From Uranotaenia lowii (Eukaryota; Arthropoda; Insecta; Diptera; Culicidae), in NCBI RefSeq assembly GCF_029784155.1, contig NC_073691.1, positions 135,156,394 through 135,220,393 of the forward strand: 64,000 nt of DNA, written 5' to 3'. Below the pieces are notes generated by a model. The model was not told where the DNA came from. It saw only the letters and a program-made list of their open reading frames with translations, and did not search any database. Position 1 is the stretch's first letter, and each line of letters opens with the position of its first letter. Shown one piece after another: positions 21,316-32,720 of this stretch. The translations under genes and the position numbers were made by a program.

Positions 21316-23626
21316 TGCCTTCATCTAATACTACATTTCCATTTCTTGGTTTATTTTTCATTGCAAGCTCCGATTTTTACAGAATGCTTCTCCAAAGCCA
21401 TATTTTTTTCTGAATTAAAGATACCGAAACTGACTAGACAATTTAAATTTAAAAGATACATTTAAATTTCTGGTTTTTTTTAAAGTTATTTTTTTATTTT
21501 TGGACGTTTTTGAAAAAAATAGCTTTGATTGTATTTGCCTCGACAAAGCAAAAATGATCGATTTCGATTTATTGATATAAAACGATTCTTCATAATTTGG
21601 TAATTTTTCAGATTTTTTGAGTTTTGATTTACATACGTTTACGATTGAAAAAGAAATACAAATTTAAGATAAATATATGGTAAATGGCTAAACACATCAA
21701 ATTAAAAATGTGATTTCTTGAAATAAGTTTTTTTTAATTAATCATTTATTTTTCTTTCGAAGGCTCGTTCGCGTCTTTCATTAGCTTTTATGCACTTATA
21801 CCTCTTTGGCTTGAAGGACGTCATATATTTTGAGCCGTTATCACAATTAAATTATTTTAATAATGATCCGTAGTTTTTATAAAAAAAACCATTCTTTAAT
21901 TCAACACTTTCAAAAATAAGTTAATTAAGTGAGAAATGGTTACGATAAAGTTGTCCTGAGACCAAATTATGATTAAAATTATAATAAATAAATTTCTATC
22001 ATGGTGATTTTATGGTAATAAAAAATTATATTAAAAATATGAAACTTAGATTATTGGTTGAAACTTGATATCAGTTATGCTTCGAATTCTATACGAAGCT
22101 CAAAAAAATAGTGTTTTTCACCTGATTTGATTAGTACTTTTGCTCCAAAGCTGTAAGAGGCTTGCGTTACCATAGTTTTTAAGCATAGTTTTTCTATGCA
22201 AAAAGTGAAAAAAATTTTCTTCAATTCTATCATCACTTTTAAAATATTACTCATAATGGTATTTTTCGCAGAATATTCGGTGATTCAGACGGTACTTTTG
22301 AACACATTTTAAGCTTATTTACGATTTTCATGTTCATGCTATTTATTTTAAGAATATTCGTTTCAACGAGTATTTGATAAGGGCTAATAGTCGGTATTTG
22401 GTCATCCGCACTGTTTGATACATCTAGAGGTAATGAATAAAATCTGATAAAAAAACGAGTTCAGAAATTTATTGCCAAAATTTGTTTTTAAAGCATTGGC
22501 TCCAAAAACTTGCCAATGTTTAAATTTTTCCCAATGTTAAAAAAACTATTCATTCATCTCCGACTATTTTCTCGGAAACAAGGCAATCGCTCAAGTTGAA
22601 CATTCAGAAGAATTTTTTTCTTATTTTCAACCAACACAGCTGAATTTTAGGATTCACACCAATTTTGTCGCCGATACTGTTTTAAGCTCATCTCCGCAAT
22701 AATATTTAATCTTGAGTAGAAATCCAGCTTAATAATTTATGTTAAAAAATCCTATTGGAATGTGAAAATTTGGATATTAAAATTGCAATTGATTATGACT
22801 TTTCACAAAAATATATTTATTTTATTAAAACATTATACAAAAAGTTTGGAAATATTGAGAGCATGAAGAAAAAATTACTAATTTTCACATTTTTCATAAA
22901 TTATTCGTTGCAAATTAGTAGAGAGCTTGACATTCCATTAAAATATATAAAAATGAAGTGTCAAAAGCTTCTTACCTAAGAATATAATTTTGATGATCTT
23001 ATTTAGAATTAAATTAATATTTAAAAATAGAATAATTAGAACAAGAAATAATAATAATACTTTCGGACAATGATTCAGCAAAATGGTACAGAAAAATAAT
23101 CAAATATTCAGTTTTTAATTCAAAGCAATTATTAACGAACACTTTTTTCAAATAATTGTTTTGGAATTGTTGCAAAATGAGAATTAAAATTTTGGTGAGG
23201 CTCTTACGCTGATATAAAGATCCCCAGTAAAAATATTGTAGATAATTTGACGATTTTTTTTTTCACATTTTCTTCTACGAAAATGTGTGTTTAATTTTCA
23301 TTTGTGAAATGACATTTACATCGGAAAATTATTTAAAGAATTCTTGAAAATAACTTTTAAACTACCAATTGTGTTTTAATTATTTTTCCTCTAATTTCAT
23401 TTTTTAAAATTTCAAACCTATAATTATACTAACCTACAAAATACAAGTCTTATTTACAACTGTAAACTCCTCCCCCCTCCAACACTCTGTTTCTGAAATA
23501 AACGTTTTTTCGCCAGATATTCACAATCCTTCTTATTGACTGATTTTTGAAAATTTGGAAAATCACCCCCCCCCCCCTAAGAGCCAACTCTAGGACCGCC
23601 CCTGTTCAAGTATAATCGGTATGTAT

Positions 23627-25357
23627 CAGGGATTGAAATGCTCTTGCTCAAGCGGCTGAGCATCAACGCTCTTGAAGCTCGAGAGCGAAGAAAGCTGGAG
23701 CCAATTCTAGCCCACCAATAAATGCTCAAATTAAGCTCATACCTCTTCTGGCTCTAGGAGACAAGGTTTTGCATTTTGCTTTGAGTTTGTTAGCTCAAGG
23801 AGCCGAAATTTCTTGAGCTTGCTGGCTCAGCAAAATTGTAACACTTGAGCCAAATGATGTGTATTGACTTTTTATTGTGGTGCTGTGTGAGCCAACGGCT
23901 TTTCTTTTTCTTTTTTATGCACCAGGAACTTTGGAAGAGCTTGTTGGGATTAATAAAATGAATGTTAAAGATTTCTTGTAACTGGTAAAAGTTACCAGCA
24001 CTAGTAACTATGAAATAGTAAAATTTACAATTTTTCGGGAAAAACGCCAATTGAAAGGACTTTTTGCGAGGATTATTAAAATCAATGTTAGAGAGTTCTA
24101 GTAACTAGTAAAAGTTACCAGCACTAGTAACTATGAAATAGTAAAATTTACAAATTTTCGGGAAAAACGCCAAATGAAAGGGCTTTTTGCGAGGATTATT
24201 AAAATCAATGTTAGAGAGTTTTAGTAACTAGCAAAAGTTACCAGCAATAGTAACTATGAAATAGTAAAAATTACATTTTTTCGGAAAAAAACGCCAAAAG
24301 AAAGGGCTTGTTGCGAGTATTATTAAAATCAATGTTAGAAATTACTAGTTACTGGTAAAAGTTACCGGCACTGGTAACTATGGAATAGTCAAATTTCAAA
24401 ATTTTCGGGAAAAACACCAAATGAGAGGGCTTGTTGCGAGGATTATTAGAATAAATGTTTATGTGTTAAAAATTTGTAAGTTTTACTATTTCATAGTTAC
24501 CAGTGCTGGTAGCTTTTACTAGTTACTAAAACTCTCTAACATTGATTTTAAAAATCCTCGCATCAAGCCCTTTCATTTGGCGTTCATCCCGAAAATTTGT
24601 AAATTTTACTATTTCATAGTTACTAGTGCTGGTAACTTTGACTAGTTACTAGAACTCTCTAACATTGATTTTAATAATCCTCGCAAAAAGCTCTTCCATT
24701 TGGCGTTTTTCCCGAAAATTTGTAAATTTTACTATTTCATATTTACTAGTGCTGGTAACTTTAACTACTTCCTAGAACTCTCAAACATTGATTTTAATAA
24801 TCCTCGCAAAAAGCTCTTCCATTTGGCGTTTTTCTCGAAAATTTGTAAATTTTACTATTTCATAGTTACTAGTGCTGGTAACTTTAACTAGTTACTAGAA
24901 CTCTCAAACATTGATTTTAATAATCCTCGCAAAAAGCCCTTTCATTTGGCGTTTTTCTCGAAAAATTGTAAATTTTACTATTTTATAGTTACTAGTGCTG
25001 GTAACTTTCACTAGTTACTAAAACCGTCCATCATTTATTTCAAAAATCCACGCGACAAGCCCTTTTTTTAGTTACTTCACTGTGCACAAAAATGAAGGCG
25101 TTGGCTCGAACAGCAGCAGTGAAAACAAGCTCAACGAATTTGAATCGGTTGAGCCAACAAGCTCAAGCTCCTCTGGAGGCATGAGCTAACGGGCTCACGA
25201 GGCAAAAAAAGAGCTAAGGTTTCTTCCAAATAAGAGCTTAGCAATGCGAAGCTCCGGAGACAAAAACGATAGGAGCTTCGTCGATTGCTTTGTAAGCAGA
25301 GCTATGGAAATAAAGAGCTATGAAGCTCGCTCAAATGAGCTTATTTTTCAATCCCTG
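23627..25357. mobile_element. Foldback element with inverted arrays of 123-bp monomers
   Basis: Termini CAGGGATTGAAATGC and (inverted) CAGGGATTGAAAAATAAGC, with the octamer GTATGTAT on both sides (23619-23626 and 25358-25365). Subterminal parts are rich in GAGCTC/GCTC motifs. Inside, four to five direct monomers of about 123 bp (repeat starts near 23964, 24087, 24210, 24334, 24457) read one way, and about five monomers read the opposite way from 24470 to about 25080. Each monomer contains a smaller inverted pair around GTAACTAGTAAAAGTTACCA. No coding capacity. Confidence 0.88.
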
Positions 25358-25519
25358 GTATGTATAGATCGTAGGTTGCGAAGGGTACATACAAGATTAC
25401 TCATTTTAGGCTTTTTAAATCGGCGAAAGCCAAAGTTTTTGTTCAAATACACAAACAAATTAGTTTTGTCGTTCATCAGAAATCATCTGTCGCATAGCCT
25501 CGGTCAGACTTCCGAAAAG

Positions 25520-26160
25520 TACTGGCGAACGACAGTATTCTTGCGAAAGTCGCACATGCACCTCGGTGAAAGCTTCCCGAATATTTCTTCCCCGACAGTT
25601 TTAAAAGGAGCGGTCGTGTGATGTACAGCGAGGCCTCGTTTTACCCCATGCGAGAGTTTGTTCGTGGGTATGAAAATTTTTTAAGCTTCGTGACAGTTTT
25701 GGGAATATCTTCGTGACAGTTTTCAATGCGTTGAATTTCGCATGACAGTTCTACTTACTCCGTCCGACTGTAGCCGAGATTCGCTTGGGCCGAGTTAATT
25801 TCGAACGAACGTATGAATCTTCCTTTTGCTTGATGCTACTGCGGGTGGTGATCACCCCAATCACCCTCCCCTTCCCTTTTCGCCTAACCTGCGCCGGCAC
25901 CACACATCGCGTTACGAGCCGATCGTTTGCTGCTGCTCGGTGCAAATAGATGGCTCGTTCGATCTATTTGAAACCGAGCAGCAGCACATACGGGGTACGG
26001 TACGGTACGGGGTACGGTATGGGCATGACAGTCACCCGTGACAGTACTGCAAAAACTGTCACGCCCTGCAGCCGACAGTTAGGATGAAATTATTTTCAAA
26101 ACAGGAGGCATGAAGGGACGAAAACCGAACTGTCGGTTGGGTTCGCTACAGCTTAAAGCA
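25520..26160. repeat. Cluster of (T/C)GACAGT(T) motifs with a long hairpin
   Basis: About ten copies of GACAGT or its complement lie irregularly between 25527 and 26135. Between them, TGCTGCTGCTCGGT (25928-25941) and ACCGAGCAGCAGCA (25973-25986), with AAATAGAT/ATCTATTT inside, form a stable hairpin, and next to it GGTACGGTAC units are repeated (about 25992-26018). Origin unknown; probably a transposable element or its terminal array. Confidence 0.5.
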
Positions 26161-27180
26161 CAACACTTTCGGCAACGCATGCTTTGAGCCGATTGTTCAG
26201 GTACAGCCTGGGTTCTCGCACGTGTGCGATGTAGCCGAAGCATTACGATTCGTTACCGACGGTATAGCAGCGAACCGAGTGGTAAGGAAAACCGAGACAA
26301 TTTGTTAGGCAAGAAAAAGGCTGTCATAGCAAAGCTGTACTTTTCGGAAGCCTGGCCTCGGTACCGGCTATATAGCTTACGAGCTCTTGAATTAGCAAAA
26401 AATGTTGTTTGAGGTAAGGTTTGAATGAGTCATACCTAGGCAACACTTCCAGCTTATCGGAGAAATTTTTATTTACTTTTCAGCTATATACATTTAGTTT
26501 TAACTTATTAAAAATTAGAAATTATGATATGAGACTTGACTTCTCCGATGACCTTGACCCGTAGTAGCCGATCACGTGCTTCCAATGCTTGATTTGAACT
26601 TTGTGGATATTTTTGGCAGTGTTTGCACACTTTTCGACCCTTCACACACGGTAATTTTTTGAATAATCAACGGTTTTGTCAGCTATCAATTTGATAAGGA
26701 CGGATTTTGAAGGAAACTATGCACAATTTTTTTTCCTCTGACATCGCAAATATTAAATTTTGATATTGCTTTTCACAGGCAGCAAAATGCTGTCAAACTT
26801 TTGAATGTTCGATAACTATTAAATGAGCTATTAACAAAAGTAAGTGTCCCATTTTTAAAAGAACTTAGCTTCACCTCACAACATTAGTTTTGGATATTCT
26901 TTTAATTATCCATAACCTTTTGAAAAGCTTTACAAGTTCATTATTCTATAAATTTTATTAACAAATTTTCGGCCCATTTGGCCGAATACTTACGTCAACT
27001 ATTCGGTGAGCCGAATATTCGGCTTAACGGTTTTTGGGCGGTATTCGGCCGACCGAATAATCGGTACATCTCTACTAGACATCCAATCAAATGGTAAAGT
27101 ATGAAGGAAAAAAAATAAAGGGTAATAGTGCGAGGGGCTAGGGAAATGAATGAAGGCAAAATTCAATATTTTTGAAGTTA
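26161..27180. other. Gene-free stretch
   Basis: No supported frame. Around 26967-27070 the motif TTCGGC/GCCGAA and CGAATA is iterated (GGCCGAATAC, GTGAGCCGAATATTCGGC, GGCCGACCGAATAATCGG), again resembling a motif-iterated MITE end. Confidence 0.4.
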
Positions 27181-27677
27181 GGGGAGATAAGGGCATAACG
27201 TGCACCGAGGGCATAATAAGCACTCCTTTTTTCTACAAAAGTAGGTACGTATTTTCTTAAACAAATTTTCATGAGAATTTGTTTCGTACTACCTATAGTA
27301 TCAATCTTTCACCAAAAAAGAAATGTCCATTTCATCTCTGCAGAAATATTAAATAAAACCCAGCTAAAAACCTAGCTGACGGAAACATTATAATTTTTGA
27401 GCACCACCAAATAAGCATTTATGACCTTTAAATCATCTTAATCTGAAATGTACGCAGTGCAACATAATTTACACATTGTTTCTCAATTTTCACCATCATA
27501 AAAATTTTGATTTCGCACTTTAATCAATTTTAAAATGTGTTTTTACTTAAATTTGATGACCTGAGGCGAACAGAGCACTATTAATCAAGGCAAGATGAGC
27601 GTTTTCTGCCGTATAATCTAGCGGTTAATTCGACTCGATGAAGTCAACTGAATAACAGAGCTACAGCTTGACTTGTT

Positions 27678-27764
27678 TCATCTGTCGATTTTGCCTATTG
27701 GTAAGGTGTCGAAGAGATAATCAGTAGACTAAAGTTCGATTTCTGTTCGAGGGGATTTTTTTTT
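27678..27764 (+). other. Degenerate tRNA-like segment with T-run terminator
   Basis: TTGCCTATTGGTAAGG resembles an A box and AAGTTCGATTTC a B box, spaced as in tRNA genes, followed by GGGGA and a run of nine Ts (27756-27764), a Pol III terminator. It is the inverted counterpart of 27982-28059. The acceptor ends no longer pair. Confidence 0.55.
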
Positions 27765-27981
27765 CACAGACCATTCATAATTGATTTTTTTGATTGTTAC
27801 ATTATACGGCTAGTAGCATCATTTGTCAAAAAAAAACACCAGAAACATAATGTACGAGCATGTGTTATTTCTTTGAATTTTACAAACAGATCTTAATTAT
27901 TTTGTTATTGCTTTGTTTGATGAATCTATGCTTTACCGTTTAGTGCAAAATGAACCGATCATGAATGATGAATGAGAAAAA

Positions 27982-28059
27982 TCATCTGGACCAGGAATCG
28001 AACTCGAGTCTACCGATTGCCTCTCCGACACCTTGCCAATAGGCCAAATCGTCAGATGA
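27982..28059 (-). other. tRNA-like segment with paired acceptor ends
   Basis: On the minus strand 78 bases start TCATCTG and end CAGATGA, a perfect 7-bp acceptor-like stem. Inside are TGGCCTATTGGCAAGG (A-box-like) and AGTTCGATTCC (a near-perfect B box). The anticodon arm is not canonical, so this is tRNA-derived, not a functional tRNA. Confidence 0.6.
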
Positions 28060-28397
28060 AACAAGTCAAGTTGTAGCTCTATTATTCAGTTGAATTTATC
28101 GAGTTGAATTCGCTGTTAGATTCCCTGGCAGAAAACGCTCATCGTGCCCTGATTAATGGGGCTTATACTGCCCCAGGGGGTTCTCATTATGCCCCTACTG
28201 TGACTGGTTTTCAGCTTTCCGCAAAAAATTTTTAATTGCATTTTTAAACGTTTTTATCTACTTTTTCAAGTTTCATCAATAAGGCAATAGACTTTTTGAG
28301 TATCTGAACACGAAACAATGATGTAATTCACATATTATAGCTGTTCTCTATGGTTAAATAAGCGTTTTCCAGGCTGCCATTATTCCCTTATCTCCCC

Positions 28398-29339
28398 TAA
28401 ATTTTTATAAGAAATGTTATAAAATATAGCCCTCTAATTTATGCAAATCATGATCCATCTTTCAATTTTAATTGTTGTTCAACCTTAACACATTCAGGGC
28501 CGCGATGTTGTTTTCTTTTGGAACGCGAAGGAATCTAAACCAAGAAATACCGAAATTCAGCATTGTATGTATATATCAGAATTAACTGGAGCAAAAGTTA
28601 CAAATTTGGTATCCTTGAGTAACCGAAAGTGTTGTAGAGTTTCATGATTAATTTTATTTCACTCGAGTTTGTTCCAAACTGCCTTAGCAATTGATAAACA
28701 AGCATTTGTAAATACTATGATGGTGTTTTGTATACTTTATGATAAAAAAAACTCGTTAAAACCATCAAAATAGAGACTGATCATTGTTACCCCAAAGCAT
28801 CGAATTCTAAACAAAGACGAAATCGATTTTAATTCCAAATGTTAAATCTTATGTTTGTGTCTGCAACCATGTTTCACGTTCAGAGGAGTCCAGTACTGGT
28901 TCTAAAAATATTAAACAAGCCACATTCCCTTCAACAGAACAAAATAATCGAAAAATATTGAAAAAAATGGTCAATCTTACCACGGATCACAATACTTATA
29001 ACTAGCGATGAAAAAATTTGTTGCAAGAAAACGCATGACAGCTTTGATTTTGTTTCTTCATAAATCTATCCAATAAATATTGAGCCTGTATGAGGGACTG
29101 ACAGTAATTTTAACTTTAAGTCATCCAAAATATTTCTGAATCGAGAAATTAGATAAGGTTGATTAACAGAAAAGCAAATTTTTGGATCCGAGTGAGTTTA
29201 TTGTTTTTTTATTATCCAAAATGTATGTCCAACCGTAAAATGTAAGTCATAAGTATGTTATGTTGTCATGTTGTAATACTGTACGTGCAGCTGCTCACCT
29301 GGCATCAATGTCAGCTACTAAAGTTATACTTTCCATCTA
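28398..29339. other. Gene-free AT-rich stretch
   Basis: Nothing recognisable between the two TA-MITEs. Confidence 0.4.
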
Positions 29340-30253
29340 GGGGAAAGGTTTCCTAAATGGGCCTATCGGGTTAAATGACCCTACGGCTGTTTGATGAAAT
29401 GGCTGACTAGACAGCTTATCTGACCAATGCATTTTGAGGGTAATACGCTTAGAACTTAAGGCAAGAAAGAATTTTATGAATTTATAAACTCAAAAAAATT
29501 AAAAAAATCATACAAGGTTTTGATACATTTTGATGTAATATTTCGACTTTTAAAATTATACGTAAAGAAGCTTAAAACAAAAACTAGGATGGTTTTTGTT
29601 TCTTCCTCAAATGAACATAAGAAATTAAACATATTTCAGCTTTTGTGGAGGTTTAATAATGATTATGTAGTGGAATAATAGAGTGTTTTTGTATGCCCCC
29701 ATCATGTTTGTAAAATGCCTCCATCCTAAAATAACAGGTTAAATAGAATAAATAAATGATTATTATCATTGAACCTTCATATCTAAGCTCTGAATAACAT
29801 CTTAAGAGAGAATTGAAGATTTAAAATCAGATTTGATAAGGTTTTTCATATGGATGAACTGCCTCCATAGTATGGCAACCCTAACTTTTGTTTTATTCCA
29901 TAAAATTATAATATACATAGATTTTTACAAAACTTCAGCTTTATCGTACGGAAATTATTACTTTCTAGCAGTTTCAATGAAATTATACGGAAATATTGCC
30001 CAAAAAACAGAAATTTTGTTCAAAACATAAATAGGCGCATTTAGCCCGCACGGTTTGAGATTCGGCATTTTAGACAACACTTATAATAAAATCATTATCT
30101 TGGAAACAGAAGAAAATTTTAACATAAAAATTACTCCAATGTATAGAAAACAGATGCCCACACACGTGTATATAGTTTTTGTACACATATTCGATGTGAT
30201 ATTTGATTAAATCAGTATTCTGCTTAATAGGCGCATATAGCCCGCTCCTCCCC
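29340..30253. mobile_element. TA-MITE, GGGGA-type, 914 bp
   Basis: Starts GGGGAAAGGTTTCCTAAATG and ends ATAGCCCGCTCCTCCCC, with TA at 29338-29339 and 30254-30255. An internal block ATAGGCGCATTTAGCCCGC near 30030 repeats the terminal block ATAGGCGCATATAGCCCGC near 30230. Non-coding. Confidence 0.7.
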
Positions 30254-30914
30254 TACCCGTTGTCGTCACCGGTCGTCAATACGGAAAGTGAAAAAAATCT
30301 ATGGAACCAACGAAAAGTTCCAGCCGGAGCCATTTCTCGATCCTGTAATGGTCCACCACCATACCACCCCTGGTCATTTGGGGCGACTGAAGAGGTCGTT
30401 TGAAGAGGAAAGAAAACTCAAACGACCTGGGGAGACGTAAAGGCGACAACGACGACGACGCGGACGATGGCAACAGACTGATTCACTCACGGAAAACAAG
30501 CCGGAAAAAAAGGTTTGCGCCATCCACGTGTTTTGTTGAGGAATACTAACAGTGAGTGGCTTTGTGGCGGGATTTTATGTTGCTATCCATGTGCTGTTAG
30601 TTTCCGAAAAGCTTTTCGCGACTTTTCTTTTGCGCGGCTTGAAACGACGCTTGTTTTGTTGATATCGCTTTCTCGCTCTTTCGAAGTTTGTTTTGAGAGG
30701 CGTCGCACATTGGCTGCCGGGTTTAGGTTCGCGTTTCTTAAGCTCTATCTCAGGTTCGTTTCCGACGACGAAGACGGGAGCGCAAATCTTTCTAGGGGCA
30801 CCGCGTGGTACTCTAACGAATTGTGTGCGGCGCGCGCGCTAAAAAAATAACCGCTGCTGATTCAACGGAGACGACTTGAACCCGCGGAAAAAAGAAAAAC
30901 TAACCATCGTCTCA
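30254..30914. other. Upstream region of the Osiris gene
   Basis: More GC-rich than the surroundings, consistent with promoter-proximal DNA. It contains a perfect 11-bp stem, AGGTCGTTTGA (30393-30403) with TCAAACGACCT (30418-30428). The 111-codon frame 30515-30850 has no features and is not called. Confidence 0.45.
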
Positions 30915-30951
30915 TATAAATATGACGTTGTTTTTTGAACTCAGCATCAGT
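30915..30951 (+). promoter_or_regulatory. Core promoter of the Osiris gene
   Basis: TATAAATA at 30915-30922, then initiator-like TCAGCA (30941) and ATCAGT (30946-30951), both matching the arthropod Inr consensus TCAGT closely. Distances of 28 to 34 bases fit a TATA-Inr pair. This gives a 5' UTR of about 150 bases before ATG 31100. Confidence 0.65.
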
Positions 30952-31099
30952 GATCTTGCGACTGTTATCCGGTGTGCTGCCTAGAGCCTGGGATTTTAAA
31001 TAGAAAAGGGGTTTTAGCTTGGCTCCTCAAAGAGTGACAGTGTGTGACACCCTCAAAAGCAAAGGACATTCCAAGAACTCTAAACAAAATCATACAAAC

Positions 31100-31538
31100 A
31101 TGATTCCAGTGTTGCGATCTGTGTGTGCCGTAGTGCTGCTAAGTGCGATGGTCCTCGGGGCCACGGAAGATTACCAAAGCCAAGGATTACGTGCCATCGT
31201 GAGGGTTTACGACGAATGTTCCAAGGCTGAGACCGGGTTCTCGCCATGTCTCAAGAAGCGCGCCATCACCTTCATTGATCGATTGAGCCGGGTAGATTCA
31301 CTGGCCCTCGGGGACATGAAGGTTGTCCGGAACGAACGGTCTGCTGCCGCTGAAGTCGCAAGCAAACCACTGACAGAAGCCGAGCTGGAACAGACCTTGC
31401 CACGAGGATTGGAAGCACGGGATGAAGCTCTGACCAACATGCTGTTGGACAAAGTTTCCAGCCTGTTCAGCAGTCGGACGATCCAGATCAGTCTGCCCCG
31501 GATGTCTAGCGAAGAGCTTGGCCGTGGGCTGGAAGAAG
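31100..31538 (+). CDS. Osiris-family protein, exon 1
   Basis: ATG 31100 is chosen because it is followed at once by a signal peptide (MIPVLRSVCAVVLLSAMVLG). An open frame continues upstream but without an ATG. Residues 37-66 (VYDECSKAETGFSPCLKKRA then ITFIDRLSRVD) hold the paired cysteines (C40, C50) of Osiris proteins, and FSSRTIQISLP with the following acidic residues begins the DUF1676 region. The exon ends at GAAGAAG with donor GTGCGT (31539), phase 1. Read through, the frame would stop 27 codons later. Osiris proteins are secreted or endosomal/membrane-associated and act in cuticle and tracheal development; the paralogue number cannot be assigned here. Together with exon 2 the protein is 252 residues, normal for the family. 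Confidence 0.93.
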
Positions 31539-32720
31539 GTGCGTTTTTGGGCATGGGATGGTGGGAAGTTTTGGGACTTGAGGAACTTTTGCAGTTTGGG
31601 AATTCTGTGCTCTGTGTATGAGGGAAAAACTTTGGAAAAAATATCCTCCATCGGGAAATTGCAACAGAAGTGAATCTTTCAATAGAAGAATGAAATAGTT
31701 CAACTTGAATGTGAAAACTTATTCGCAATGTGAAGTGATATCTTATCGTTTCAAACCGAATCAGCGATATAAAATACTTTACAAAATTTTAATGTTTGAT
31801 CACAACTGACGCATATTTCACTTTTGACTCCACTCAAGAAACGCAAACAGTTTGTGATAAAAGACCAATGATTTGACTTTCCGAGCATTAAAAATCAGTT
31901 GAATGGTGTAGAATGAAAATGGTGATTATTTTTACCGAACTTAAAAGATTCTACACACTTATTTATGTTAAACATAATCAAATACAACCAACAATGTATT
32001 TGAAAAATGTCTTTTGATTTACCAATGAAGTTAAATGGATGAAAAATTATAAAGCGTTTTTTCAAAAATCCGTCAGCATCAAAGTTTAGTGTTCCAAATG
32101 TTGAATTTGGCCATATTTTGAGTATTTTGAGCCTTCATATAAACTTAAACATTTAGATTCTGTCCAAACTTATTCATCAGTATGATTAATTATGCTTCGA
32201 TTAAAATTTCTGCTTTCCCAAAAAAGTCAAAATGATACATAGATACAAACATTATTTCAACCTTTGATGAAACTCAAGCCACCCTTTTGATTTTCGACCT
32301 GTTATCAAATGCTGATCGAAATCGGTCCGAGGCGAGTACGGAGAAGTGTCCCTAAATGCGCTTACAGACGGAACGCGTTTTAGAGAAAACATGCTCTGAA
32401 CACATGGCATGAACAAGTTTGAAAGAAAAACACAAACATTTGACATTGAACATAAAACATCATGTATATGGAATTTCGAAACAAAAATGTTTGGAATTAT
32501 CATTAGATTATAATTAGAAATTCAGTTGAAAATCAGAAATTCAACAAATTGAAGCTTTTACCAAAGTTTCAAAGATTAGATATTGAACAAAAAGACAGGT
32601 TTTGAATACCGGTAAGCAAGTAAAATGCCTCCATTAAGAAAAAATAGGTCTACCATTTATAATTTATGCATTTTATCTTTGAAACCATGAATCTTAGCTC
32701 TAATCACAATCTAACAGTGA

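Larger units (their letters stand above)
20071..23604. mobile_element. 3.5-kb hAT-like element with poly-G subterminal tracts
   Basis: The left end CAGGCGCGGTCCTA and the right end (reading inward) CAGGGGCGGTCCTAGAGTTG are inverted repeats. Both are followed inward by about 12 Gs and then TGAT. The octamer TTCAAGTA flanks both sides (20063-20070 and 23605-23612). The interior contains other repeats, including a Tc1-like fragment and a GGGGCCGTTCAGATACCACG repeat, and AT-rich DNA. No transposase frame was found. Confidence 0.82.
27181..28397. mobile_element. 1.2-kb TA-MITE carrying inverted tRNA-like sequences
   Basis: Ends GGGGAGATAAGGGCATAA and (inverted) GGGGAGATAAGGGAATAATG, bordered by TA on both sides (27179-27180 and 28398-28399). 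About 420 bases in from the left and 260 from the right, an inverted repeat of roughly 155 bp contains tRNA-like segments. The same family is represented by the fragment at 1-250. No transposase. Confidence 0.85.

Noticed and set aside
23955..25080. CRISPR-like array from regular 123-bp repeats
   Set aside because: The units are full tandem monomers without unique spacers, arranged in opposed orientations in a eukaryotic foldback element.
27982..28059. Functional tRNA gene
   Set aside because: The acceptor ends pair and a B box is present, but the anticodon arm is not canonical and it lies in an inverted repeat of a MITE.
30515..30850. 111-codon frame upstream of the Osiris gene
   Set aside because: It ends just before the TATA box in GC-richer promoter DNA and has no recognisable features; probably chance.
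31019..31621. 200-residue single-exon reading of the Osiris locus
   Set aside because: It starts at a TTG and runs past a splice donor. The signal peptide begins at ATG 31100 and the DUF1676 core is supplied by exon 2.
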